Origin: Bordetella sp.
GTDB lineage: Bacteria; Pseudomonadota; Gammaproteobacteria; Burkholderiales; Burkholderiaceae_B
DNA: 64,000 nt
Assembly: GCA_022818765.1 (NCBI GenBank)
Contig: CP063810.1
Coordinates: 124,001 to 188,000 of the forward strand
Reading direction: 5' to 3'
The translations under genes and the position numbers were made by a program. Shown here in pieces: positions 29,932-38,556 of this stretch (position 1 is the stretch's first letter; every line of letters starts with the position of its first letter). The notes beneath the pieces were generated by a model. The model ran no database searches. It was not told where the DNA came from and saw only the letters and a list, made by a program, of their open reading frames with translations.

Positions 29932-30738
29932 CTAATTAGAATTTCTAATAAAATCAGGAGGCAGTGGAGTATTCGGTGATGTTGTTAATACTTCATATCC
30001 TGTTTTTGTAACATAGATCGTATGTTCCCATTGAGCAGATAAACTTCTATCTTTTGTAACTATTGTCCATTTATCAGGAAGATATTTAATATTCTTCTGA
30101 CCTGCATTAATCATTGGCTCAATTGTAAAAAGCATTCCAGAACTTAATATTTCTCCTGTTCCAGGTTTACCATAATGCAATATTTGTGGACTCTCATGAA
30201 AATTTAAACCTATTCCATGGCCACAAAATTCACGAACAACAGAAAATCCAGAATTTTCAGCATGATTTTGAATAGCAAATCCTATATCTCCAAGTTTAGA
30301 ACCAGGGCGAACTTTTTCAATTCCTTTCCACATACATTCATATGTAATTTGGCTTAATCGCTTTGATAGAATTGATTGATCTCCAACATGAAACATTCTA
30401 CTAGTATCACCAAACCAACCATCTTTAATAATTGTTACATCTATATTCAGCGAATCTCCATTTTTCAATTCTCTATTATTTGGAATACCATGACATATTT
30501 GATGATTGATTGAAGTACAAATAACCCCTGGAAAAGGAGGATAGCCTGGCGGTGCATATCCCAATGTTGCAGATTTAACTTTTAATTCATCTGTTAAATA
30601 TTCTAAGCAAAGCTGATTGAGCTTGGCTGTTGTGATTCCAACTCTTACATATGGAGTAATAAAATCCAATATCTTAGCTGCATTTTGGCAAGCAGATCGC
30701 ATTTTATCTAGATCTCTCTGACTTGTGATTATTCCCAT
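29932..30738 (-). CDS. map: Methionine aminopeptidase, type I
   Basis: Map removes the initiator methionine from new proteins. The pita-bread fold metal ligands are present in LNIDVTIIKDGWFGDTSRMF (two Asp), EFCGHGIGLNFHESP (His), LFTIEPMI (Glu) and QWEHTIYVT (Glu). 268 residues, normal. It is divergent from rpsB across a 429-base spacer, the usual map/rpsB arrangement in Proteobacteria. Confidence 0.96.
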   Translation of the reverse strand: MGIITSQRDLDKMRSACQNAAKILDFITPYVRVGITTAKLNQLCLEYLTDELKVKSATLGYAPPGYPPFPGVICTSINHQICHGIPNNRELKNGDSLNIDVTIIKDGWFGDTSRMFHVGDQSILSKRLSQITYECMWKGIEKVRPGSKLGDIGFAIQNHAENSGFSVVREFCGHGIGLNFHESPQILHYGKPGTGEILSSGMLFTIEPMINAGQKNIKYLPDKWTIVTKDRSLSAQWEHTIYVTKTGYEVLTTSPNTPLPPDFIRNSN

Positions 30739-31056
30739 TCAATATTTGTATTTTCAAAAAACATTATGGTTCAACATTTATATATCTATTATTATACTAA
30801 TAATTTATATAGAATCTTTTATTATTTATTGATTTTCTAAATATTATTGATTTTTACTTAAATTGTTCTTGATCTAATTGTTATTAGACAACTCAAAAAA
30901 CAAAAGGGAACAGAATTATTCCACTACATAAAAACATATTAATTTAAAAATGTTGGTTTACTCAATTAAAAATTAACAATTCATTTTTACAAAAGAAAAA
31001 TATTTAAATTTTTCATTTATATAAAAATAAAGGTAAAATGACAATACTAATTTTTC
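30739..31056. other. Map/rpsB intergenic spacer, upstream part
   Basis: About 318 bases of A/T-rich sequence between the map start and the rpsB promoter. Nothing beyond probable divergent promoter sequence for map is visible. No RNA gene or coding frame is recognised. Confidence 0.5.
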
Positions 31057-31086
31057 TTGAAAATTTTTCTTGAATAATTTTATAAA
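31057..31086 (+). promoter_or_regulatory. Probable sigma-70 promoter of the rpsB operon
   Basis: A -35 like TTGAAA (31057-31062) is followed after 17-18 bases by TTATAA/TATAAA (31080-31086). The predicted start falls at about 31091-31093, exactly where the leader hairpin begins. This fits a short structured 5' leader. Confidence 0.6.
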
Positions 31087-31091
31087 ATATC

Positions 31092-31158
31092 GCGACATGT
31101 TACCTAAGGGTGATGATTACTCATGAATGATCATGTCGCAAGAAATTAACCCTAGGAG
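31092..31158 (+). promoter_or_regulatory. Candidate rpsB leader RNA: hairpin plus pseudoknot over the ribosome site
   Basis: GCGACATG (31092-31099) pairs perfectly with CATGTCGC (31132-31139), closing a 32-base loop. Within that loop CCTA-A-GGGT (31103-31111) is complementary, apart from one bulged A, to ACCCTAGG (31149-31156). The latter contains the first bases of the Shine-Dalgarno GGAG (31155-31158) of rpsB. The result would be a pseudoknot hiding the ribosome site. S2 autoregulates rpsB-tsf through its leader in E. coli, so an S2-binding role is plausible here. The fold itself is drawn by eye. Confidence 0.6.
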
Positions 31159-31167
31159 TAATATTTT

Positions 31168-31923
31168 ATGTCTCTTATGCGCGAAATGTTAGAAGCAGGT
31201 GCTCACTTTGGACATCAGAAACGTTATTGGAATCCAAAGATGGCTCCTTATATTTTTGGTGATCGAAATAATATTCATATTATTAACTTGGAAAAAACAG
31301 TAGAAAAATACCTAGATGCAATAAAATATGTTAAGCAAATAGCGACACAAGGACAAAATATTTTGTTTGTTGGAACAAAGCGAGCTGCTCGTGATTCTAT
31401 TCAAACAGAAGCTTCTCGCTGTAATATGCCCTATGTTAATTCTCGCTGGCTTGGAGGAATGCTAACTAATTTTAAAACAGTAAAAGCTTCTATTAAACGA
31501 TTAAAAGAAATGGAACATTTGATTGAAAGCGGTGGTATAGATCAAATGACAAAAAAAGAAGGTCTTTTATTTAATCGGGAATTAGAAAAATTGAATAAAT
31601 CTATTGGTGGAATTAAAGAACTTTCATCTCTTCCTAATGCATTATTTATAATAGATGTAGGCTATCATAAAATAGCGGTTTCTGAAGCTAACGCTTTAGG
31701 TATACCAGTTTTAGCTATTGTTGATACTAATCATTCTCCTGATGGAATTGATTATGCTATACCTGCAAATGATGACTCAACTAAGACTATTTCCTTATTT
31801 ACAAAAGGTATTGCTGATGCAATATTAGAAAGCAATAAGGCAAAATTACATAATTTAAAAGAAGATCTTAATGATAACATTGAAGAATTTGTTGAAATTC
31901 AAAATAAAGAGAAATCAATATAA
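31168..31923 (+). CDS. rpsB: 30S ribosomal protein S2
   Basis: S2 is a late-binding protein of the small ribosomal subunit. Family blocks are [22 protein letters not shown] at the start (read in two parts), [36 protein letters not shown] and [25 protein letters not shown]. 251 residues, normal. GGAG precedes the ATG. It is first in an operon with tsf, pyrH and frr. Confidence 0.98.
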   Translation: MSLMREMLEAGAHFGHQKRYWNPKMAPYIFGDRNNIHIINLEKTVEKYLDAIKYVKQIATQGQNILFVGTKRAARDSIQTEASRCNMPYVNSRWLGGMLTNFKTVKASIKRLKEMEHLIESGGIDQMTKKEGLLFNRELEKLNKSIGGIKELSSLPNALFIIDVGYHKIAVSEANALGIPVLAIVDTNHSPDGIDYAIPANDDSTKTISLFTKGIADAILESNKAKLHNLKEDLNDNIEEFVEIQNKEKSI

Positions 31924-32003
31924 TATGTATTCAAAAATGATTTACTTATTAAATTATAAGTTTTTCACTTTACATAAATTTACTAAAAAATTGGAAAATT
32001 TAA

Positions 32004-32868
32004 ATGATTGAAATTACAGCTTCCTTGGTTAAAAGATTACGAGAAAAAACTGATGCTCCTATGATGGAATGTAAAAAAGCGTTAATCGAAGCTTCTGGAA
32101 GCATTGATCGTGCTGAAGAATTATTACATATTAATTTTGGAAAAAAGTAAATAAAAAATCAGATCGTATTGCTAAAGAAGGTTAATATGCGCTTATATTT
32201 CAGATTCTTCTAACATAGGATCGATAGTTGAAGTCAATTGTGAGACAGATTTCGTTTCTAAGAATGAAAAATTTATTTATTTTGCTGAAAATTTGGCAAA
32301 AATAGTTACTGAGAAAAACCCGCGTGATATAGAAAATTTGCTTAATATTTCTTTGAATACAGGAACAGTAAAAGATTTACTTGCTACTTTAGTTGGCAAA
32401 ATTGGTGAGAATATTTCAATTCGTCGGTTTCATCGCATTGAAACGAATTATTCTTTAATACATTATGTTCATAATGGAAAGATGGGGGTTTTATTAGATT
32501 TTAAAGGTCCAAATAAAATCGGAAAAGATTTAGCTATGCATATAGCTGCGTCTAAACCTAGAGCTTTAAATAAAGAAGAGGTAAGTTTAGAAGAGATTGA
32601 TTATGAACGTTCATTAGCGGAACAAAAAGCGATACAAGCTGGTAAAACTGGAAAAATTTTTGAAAAAATTGTTGAAGGATCTGTTCAAAAATTTCTTCAA
32701 GAGGTAGTTTTAACATCACAACCTTTTGTTAAAAATCCTAAAAAAACAGTTGGAGAAATACTTAAAGAATATAATACATCAGTTTATAAATTTATATTTT
32801 ATATTGTTGGAGATGGGATTAAAAAAACTGATGAAAATTTCCTTCTTACAAAGTTCAAAAGTAATTAA
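32004..32868 (+). CDS. tsf: Elongation factor Ts, two one-base frameshifts
   Basis: EF-Ts is the essential nucleotide exchange factor of EF-Tu. Reading starts [27 protein letters not shown] (in blocks) and reaches INFGKK, then TAA at 32150. Adding one A to the AAAAAA run at about 32142-32147 gives [16 protein letters not shown] second missing T in GGTTAATATG (about 32181-32184) then yields [25 protein letters not shown], with the TDFVSKNE motif. The rest reads through to 32868 (ADP-loop, C-terminal core). The first site, A-AAA-AAG in frame, is a canonical -1 slippery heptamer. The second is not. Restored length, about 289 residues, is typical. Confidence 0.9.
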
Positions 32869-32894
32869 TAATATCCAATATTCGTTAAATTTTT

Positions 32895-33610
32895 ATGAAA
32901 AAGGTTTGTATAAACGTATCCTACTTAAACTTTCTGGCGAAGCTTTAATGGGTCCAAATGCATTTGGTATAGATCATACAACTATTATGCGAATGGCTGA
33001 TGAAATCGCTGAGATTGTCTCTTTAAAAATAGAGCTTGCAATTGTTATTGGAGGAGGCAATATTTTTCGAGGAGTAGCTCCTGGGGCTCAGGGTATGGAC
33101 CGTGCAACAGCTGATTATATAGGTATGATGGCTACTATTATGAATTCTCTTGCGTTGCAAGATGCTTTGAAACATAAGGGAATTGATACACGAGTTCAAT
33201 CAGCACTTAATATAGATCAAGTGGTTGAACCTTATATAAGACCTAAAGCTTTACGTTATCTCGAAGAAGGAAGGATAGTCATTTTTGCAGCGGGAACAGG
33301 TAATCCATTTTTTACAACTGATACTGCAGCTGCTCTTCGTGGTGCAGAAATGGGAGTTGAGATTGTGCTTAAAGCAACAAGGGTTGATGGAATTTATAAT
33401 ACAGATCCTAAAAAAGGCCTTGCTATTATGCGATATTCAAATATTACTTTTGATGAAGTTATTATTCAGCGTCTTGCAGTTATGGATGCTACTGCTTTTG
33501 CTTTATGTCGAGATAGAAAATTGCCAATTAAAATATTTTCGATTAACAAGTTGGGAGCACTTAAACGTGTAGTTATAGGTGAAGATGAAGGTACATTGGT
33601 ACATGTATAA
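32895..33610 (+). CDS. pyrH: UMP kinase; start probably lost to a one-base deletion
   Basis: UMP kinase converts UMP to UDP in pyrimidine nucleotide synthesis. The amino-acid-kinase fold is clear: [59 protein letters not shown] and [13 protein letters not shown]. No ATG is in frame just before YKR. ATG at 32895 followed by AAAAA is one base short; with six A it reads [15 protein letters not shown]. The alternatives are TTG at 32906 or an overlong frame running back into tsf from 32726. The coding body is intact. Confidence 0.93.
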
Positions 33611-33621
33611 AAGGAAAATTA

Positions 33622-34182
33622 ATGGCAACATTCGACATTTTTAATTTAACTGAATCTAAAATGAATCAATCAATAAATTCATTTAAAATTAATCTTTCTA
33701 AAATTCGGACTGATCGTGCGCATGCAGGTATTTTTGATCATATTCGTGTAAATTATCATGGTTCAGTTTTACCACTCACAAAGATTGCTCATATTAGTGT
33801 TATTGATATGAGAACTGTGAGTATTCGTGCATATGAAAAAAATATGAACCCAACTATTGAAAAATCAATTCGAGAATCAAATTTGGATCTGAATCCAAGA
33901 TATACAGGATCTGAGATTGTCATTCCCTTTCCAATACTAACTCAAGATCGACGTCATGAATTGTTAAAATTAGTTAAGAAAGAAGCAGAAGGAGTAAGAA
34001 TTTCTATTCGGAATTCTCGGCGAGAAGCCAATGAATCTCTAAAAAAATTAGTAAAAGAAAAATTGATATCTGAAGATCATGAGCGTAAATCTCAAAATGA
34101 AATTCAAAAATTAACAAATCGATTTATAGAGAATATTGAAAATATCACTAGTCAAAAAGAATCTGAAATTGTATCTATTTAA
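33622..34182 (+). CDS. frr: Ribosome recycling factor
   Basis: RRF splits post-termination ribosomes together with EF-G. Helical arm and signature segments include KINLSKIRTDRAHAGIFDHIRVNYHG and the end-region LVKKEAEGVRISIRNSRREANESLKKL (each read in blocks). 186 residues, exactly the family length. The gene starts 11 bases after pyrH, and the rpsB-tsf-pyrH-frr order is nearly universal in Proteobacteria. Confidence 0.97.
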   Translation: MATFDIFNLTESKMNQSINSFKINLSKIRTDRAHAGIFDHIRVNYHGSVLPLTKIAHISVIDMRTVSIRAYEKNMNPTIEKSIRESNLDLNPRYTGSEIVIPFPILTQDRRHELLKLVKKEAEGVRISIRNSRREANESLKKLVKEKLISEDHERKSQNEIQKLTNRFIENIENITSQKESEIVSI

Positions 34183-34283
34183 TAAAATTTAAATTTCTGT
34201 ATTAAATTGGTTATGAAAATTTTAAAACTTCTTTAATGTTGTTTATTTAATTAACCATCAAATTTTTAAATGTTCACTTTTAA

Positions 34284-35048
34284 ATGTGCACTAATTCAGC
34301 TAAGTCCATTTCAGATAATCAAGCAATCCCAAAACATGTTGCCATAATAATGGATGGTAATGGTCGTTGGGCAACTCGAAGATTCTTACCTCGAACTTCA
34401 GGACATGAAAAAGGAATAGATTCAATACTTCAAATCGTTCACTCTTGTAAGAATTTAGGAGTTAAATATTTAACATTATTTGCTTTTAGTTCTGAAAACT
34501 GGCGTAGACCTGAAAAAGAAATTTCAATCTTAATGAATTTGTTTATGAAAACATTAGAATCTGAAATTGGTGAATTAGCAAGAAAAGGAATACGTTTAAA
34601 TATTATTGGAGATATATCAGGCTTTGATTATAAATTGCAAGAATCAATTTTAAATGCACAAAATAAAACTATTACAAATCATCAAATGTATTTAACAATT
34701 GCTGCAAATTATGGTGGACGATGGGATATATTGCAAGCAATGCAATCTCTTTTATTAACAGAGCCTCTTTTAGCAAAAAATCCAAAACTTATTAATGAAA
34801 AAAATTTATCTCGTTATTTGGCTATGTCATGGGCTCCCGAACCAGATCTTTTTATTCGAACAGGAGGAGAAAAACGCATCTCAAATTTTCTAATTTGGCA
34901 ATTAGCATACACTGAATTATATTTCACGAATATTTTCTGGCCAGATTTTAATGCTAAAGAACTAGAAATGATTTTTGAATGGTATCGAAATCGTGAAAGA
35001 AGATTTGGTCGAACTAGTGAACAGCTTGTGAAAAATTCCATCATATAA
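34284..35048 (+). CDS. uppS: Isoprenyl (undecaprenyl) diphosphate synthase
   Basis: UppS condenses isopentenyl diphosphate to the C55 lipid carrier used for peptidoglycan and LPS assembly. The catalytic segment [16 protein letters not shown] is near the N-terminus, [13 protein letters not shown] follows, and the C-terminal [27 protein letters not shown] (read in blocks) is diagnostic. 254 residues, normal. It is followed by cdsA and dxr, as is usual. Confidence 0.96.
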   Translation: MCTNSAKSISDNQAIPKHVAIIMDGNGRWATRRFLPRTSGHEKGIDSILQIVHSCKNLGVKYLTLFAFSSENWRRPEKEISILMNLFMKTLESEIGELARKGIRLNIIGDISGFDYKLQESILNAQNKTITNHQMYLTIAANYGGRWDILQAMQSLLLTEPLLAKNPKLINEKNLSRYLAMSWAPEPDLFIRTGGEKRISNFLIWQLAYTELYFTNIFWPDFNAKELEMIFEWYRNRERRFGRTSEQLVKNSII

Positions 35049-35069
35049 TTTTATACCAATTTACTAAAA

Positions 35070-35914
35070 ATGTTGAAAAAACGAATTTTAAGCTCTACAT
35101 TTTTGCTGATTATTTTAATTGGAACATTATCGATTGATAATCGTAAATTATTTCCAATTTTTTTAGCATTAATAACTGCTATATCAATATGGGAATGGTC
35201 TTGTCTAACATTGTCTCATTTTTTAAAACAGTATTTATCCTTACCTGTTTCCATCCTATTTTTTATTGGAATGTTAATTCTTATAAATAATTGGTTTTCA
35301 GGAGGAAATTTTTTAGTAAGGCAAGAAATGTTTTTAATGTTATTAACAGATTTTATCTGGGTTTTTTTTGTAATTCCTAGTGTTTTTTTAGGAAATATTA
35401 AAACAAATAGGGAAACTTCAATCTGGTTTTTTTTTGGGTTATTAGCAAATTTTGTTTGTTGGTCTTTACTAACTTTAAATTACCTAAACAGAGGTACTTG
35501 GTTTATTATCTCTTTACTTGGATTAGTATGGGTTGTGGATGTTCTTGCTTATTTTTTAGGAAAATTTTTTGGTAAAAAAAATTATCTCCAAAAATTAGCC
35601 CTGGAAAAACCATAATTGGAGCATATAGCGGTATATTTGGAGCTGTTATTTGGATATGGATAAGTAGTGCTTATGAGGGAAGCTTTGCGAATTTTCTTAT
35701 TCAAAAGTGGGATTTTTTTCCATCTCTTTTTATTGCTTTTATCTTAGGTGGTTTATCTGTTATAGGTGACCTGTTTGGATCATTAATTAAACGTAGAGTT
35801 AATCAAAAAGATTCTGGTATATTGTTGCCAGGACATGGAGGTTTTTATGATCGAATTGATGGGATTTTACCTGTTGTCCCTATAGCGTTGTTATTGATTG
35901 GAGGATTTCTTTGA
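35070..35914 (+). CDS. cdsA: CDP-diglyceride synthase (phosphatidate cytidylyltransferase), one-base frameshift
   Basis: CdsA makes CDP-diacylglycerol, the precursor of all phospholipids, in the inner membrane. The intact first part shows about six hydrophobic helices and VWVVDVLAYFLGKFFGKK. At about 35587-35595 one base is missing in CTCCAAAAATT. Restoring it gives PKISPGKTIIGAYSG, the conserved core, and the frame then runs through the family signature region LGGLSVIGDLFGSLIKRRVNQKDSG to TGA at 35912-35914. As written the frame stops at 35615. Restored length about 282 residues. The end overlaps the TTG start of dxr. Confidence 0.9.
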
Positions 35915-37122
35915 AAGATTATCAACGCATTCTTATTCTTGGTTCTACAGGATCCATTGGTGAAAATACATTAAACGTTATTTCTCGTCATCCGGATAAA
36001 TTATCGGTATCTGGTTTAAGTGCAAATACTCGAATAAACCGTCTAGCAGAACAAGCAGCTCTTTATAAAGCGAATTTTGTAATCGTTCCAGATCAACATG
36101 CAAGAGAAAATTTTATAAATTTTTGGAATAAATTTTCAGATAATCATCCTTTGCCAGAAATTTATGTTGGTAAACAAGCGCTTGTTGAATGTGCAACTGG
36201 CTCTTCTTATGATACAGTCATGATTGCAATTGTCGGTATTGCAGGATTGCCTGCAGCAATGGCAGCAGCTCAATCATCAAAACGCATATTGCTTGCCAAT
36301 AAGGAAATATTAGTTTCTGCAGGAAAAGTTTTTTTAAAATCAATTGATGAAAATAATTCGGAATTGTTACCTATTGATAGTGAACATAATGCTATTTTTC
36401 AATGTTTACAAAGAGAAAGAAAGCTAATTCAGAAAAGAGAGAAATTAAATTCTTATGTAAATCGTTTACTGCTTACTGCTTCAGGAGGACCTTTTAGAAA
36501 ATTTAGTATACAAGAACTTGAGTTAATTAAACCAGAACAAGCTTGTTTACATCCAAATTGGAATATGGGAAAAAAAATATCAATTGATTCATCTACTATG
36601 ATGAATAAGGGATTAGAAGTAATTGAAGCCCATTGGTTATTTTCAATGCCTGTAAATAAAATTCACGTTGTGATCCATCCCCAAAGTATAATTCATTCAA
36701 TGGTTGAATATATTGACGGATCAATAATTGCCCAATTGGGACAGCCAGATATGCGAATACCTATAGCTTATTCTTTAGGCTTTCCAGATAGATTAAATAG
36801 CGGTGTTAATTTTTTAGATTTAGTAGATATTGGCCGTTTGGATTTTAAAAAAATTGACCTGGAACGTTTTCCATGTCTCTCCTTATCTATTGATGCTTTA
36901 AACACTGGACAAGAAGCTTGTACAGTTTTAAATGCAGCTAATGAAGTTGCTGTAGATAGATTTTTAAAAGGAAAAATACGTTATACTTCAATCCCTCATA
37001 TAATAGAATCTTCTTTAAATTGGTTTTCTCGTCAATTTGCGATTAAAATTTCAAATTTAGAAGATGTAATGGATTTAGATAAAAATACACGTGAATTTGC
37101 AAACAATTTCAATGTGATTTAA
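35911..37122 (+). CDS. dxr: 1-deoxy-D-xylulose 5-phosphate reductoisomerase
   Basis: Dxr performs the second step of the MEP isoprenoid pathway, using NADPH. The nucleotide motif is ILGSTGSIGENTLNVI. Active-site segments LLANKEILVSAG, LLPIDSEHNAIFQCL, LTASGGPFRKF, HPNWNMGKKISIDSSTMMNKGLE and INVVIHPQSIIHSMVEY-like VVIHPQSIIHSMVEY are all present. 403 residues, normal. TTG start at 35911, with GGAGG seven bases upstream, overlapping the cdsA stop by four bases. Confidence 0.97.
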   Translation: MKDYQRILILGSTGSIGENTLNVISRHPDKLSVSGLSANTRINRLAEQAALYKANFVIVPDQHARENFINFWNKFSDNHPLPEIYVGKQALVECATGSSYDTVMIAIVGIAGLPAAMAAAQSSKRILLANKEILVSAGKVFLKSIDENNSELLPIDSEHNAIFQCLQRERKLIQKREKLNSYVNRLLLTASGGPFRKFSIQELELIKPEQACLHPNWNMGKKISIDSSTMMNKGLEVIEAHWLFSMPVNKIHVVIHPQSIIHSMVEYIDGSIIAQLGQPDMRIPIAYSLGFPDRLNSGVNFLDLVDIGRLDFKKIDLERFPCLSLSIDALNTGQEACTVLNAANEVAVDRFLKGKIRYTSIPHIIESSLNWFSRQFAIKISNLEDVMDLDKNTREFANNFNVI

Positions 37123-37144
37123 GTCAAACCTTGAGATAAATATT

Positions 37145-38476
37145 ATGTTTTTTACTTTAATTTCCTTTTTCGTTGCTATTGGAATACTTGTTACCTTTCA
37201 TGAATTAGGGCACTATTGTGCCGCACGTTTATGTGGTGTTCGAATTCTTCGATTTTCTATTGGATTTGGTAAAGTTCTTGCCAAATATACAGATAATCAT
37301 CAAACAGAATGGGTTTTATCTTTAATTCCGCTTGGTGGATATATTAAAATGCAAGAGGGATCTTCTGATTCAAAGGAAGATGATCCTTGTTCTTCTTTTA
37401 CTAGCCAATCAGTATATCGACGGTTTTTTATCGTTTCAGCTGGACCTATATCTAATTTTATATTTGCTGTGATGCTTTGTACTATTCTTAATTTGAGTGG
37501 AATACAAGAACCAGCAGCTATTTTAGCTGACCCTCCTATTAGTACAATTGCTTATAAATCTGGTTTTCAAAAAGGAGATGTGATTCAATCTATTAATGAA
37601 AAGTCAATATTTTCTTGGAAAGATGCAGATCAGGAACTTTCAAAATTATTGTTTTCTAAAAAAATTATCAAAGTTTCGGTTAAAGATTGTTATGGATTTT
37701 CAAGAAATATTAATATAGACACTGATCTCTATAATATTAATCCATCTGAAAATAATATTGCTCAGAAAAATGGTTTTTTATTATCAGCTGGAAAATCTTT
37801 TATACATTCTGTTAAACCTAATGATATAGCTGATATAGCTGGTTTAAGGAAAGGTGATTTAATTACCTCAATTTCTTCAGTTCATTATCCTGATCCAGCT
37901 AGTTTTACTAAAATTATTCAAGATAATATAGGTTTGCCAATTGAGATTGGCATTGATCGGAGAGGAGAAACAATACATGTTGTACTAATACCTATAAATC
38001 AAATTATCAACCAGGTAGAAGTAGGGCATATTGGTGTTGAGATTGAAACGAGATTTCCAATGATAACTACTCGCTATAGTTTTCTTCAAAGTATTAACCA
38101 TGCGCTTACATATACTAGTAATACAGCATTTTCATATTTAAAGATGATAGGAAAGATGGTAACAGGCAAAGTTTCTGTAAACAATATTGGTGGACCATTG
38201 ACAATAGCTAGTCATGCTGGGCAAACCGCTCGTTTTGGTTTATCTAATTATATTTCTTATTTAGCGTTTATTAGTATTAGTTTAGGAGTATTAAATTTAT
38301 TGCCTATACCTATGTTAGATGGGGGATATTTATTTTATTATTTGATTGAAATTCTTCGAGGTTATCCTGTTTCAGACAAATTCATGATGATAACGCAACG
38401 ATTAGGGTTGTTTATCTTGATTATTATAACGAGCTTGGCCTTATTTAATGATTTTTCAAGAATATTATTCTATTAA
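37145..38476 (+). CDS. rseP: Site-2 metalloprotease RseP
   Basis: RseP cleaves transmembrane segments, including anti-sigma-E RseA and leftover signal peptides. The zinc motif HELGH lies in the first helix, and the third zinc-ligand block LLPIPMLDGGYLF in the C-terminal half. Two PDZ domains lie between (about residues 115-205 and 206-290), with AGLRKGDLITSISS in the second. Helices are near residues 1-20, 98-118, 370-395 and 420-440. 443 residues, normal. It is adjacent to bamA, as in most Proteobacteria. Confidence 0.95.
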   Translation: MFFTLISFFVAIGILVTFHELGHYCAARLCGVRILRFSIGFGKVLAKYTDNHQTEWVLSLIPLGGYIKMQEGSSDSKEDDPCSSFTSQSVYRRFFIVSAGPISNFIFAVMLCTILNLSGIQEPAAILADPPISTIAYKSGFQKGDVIQSINEKSIFSWKDADQELSKLLFSKKIIKVSVKDCYGFSRNINIDTDLYNINPSENNIAQKNGFLLSAGKSFIHSVKPNDIADIAGLRKGDLITSISSVHYPDPASFTKIIQDNIGLPIEIGIDRRGETIHVVLIPINQIINQVEVGHIGVEIETRFPMITTRYSFLQSINHALTYTSNTAFSYLKMIGKMVTGKVSVNNIGGPLTIASHAGQTARFGLSNYISYLAFISISLGVLNLLPIPMLDGGYLFYYLIEILRGYPVSDKFMMITQRLGLFILIIITSLALFNDFSRILFY

Positions 38477-38556
38477 TAAAATTAAGCGATCTAAATTAAA
38501 AAAATTACAATAAATATGATCAAATTTATTTTTAAAAAATTTTTAAAGGTTGAAGC

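Noticed and set aside
31097-31126. Nine-codon leader peptide in the rpsB leader (ATG TTA CCT ... TGA)
   Set aside because: The ATG lies within the predicted stem, there is no Shine-Dalgarno site, and it starts about six bases from the predicted transcript start.
33285-33572. Leucine-rich open frame inside pyrH
   Set aside because: It is an out-of-frame shadow of pyrH with no ribosome site or family match.
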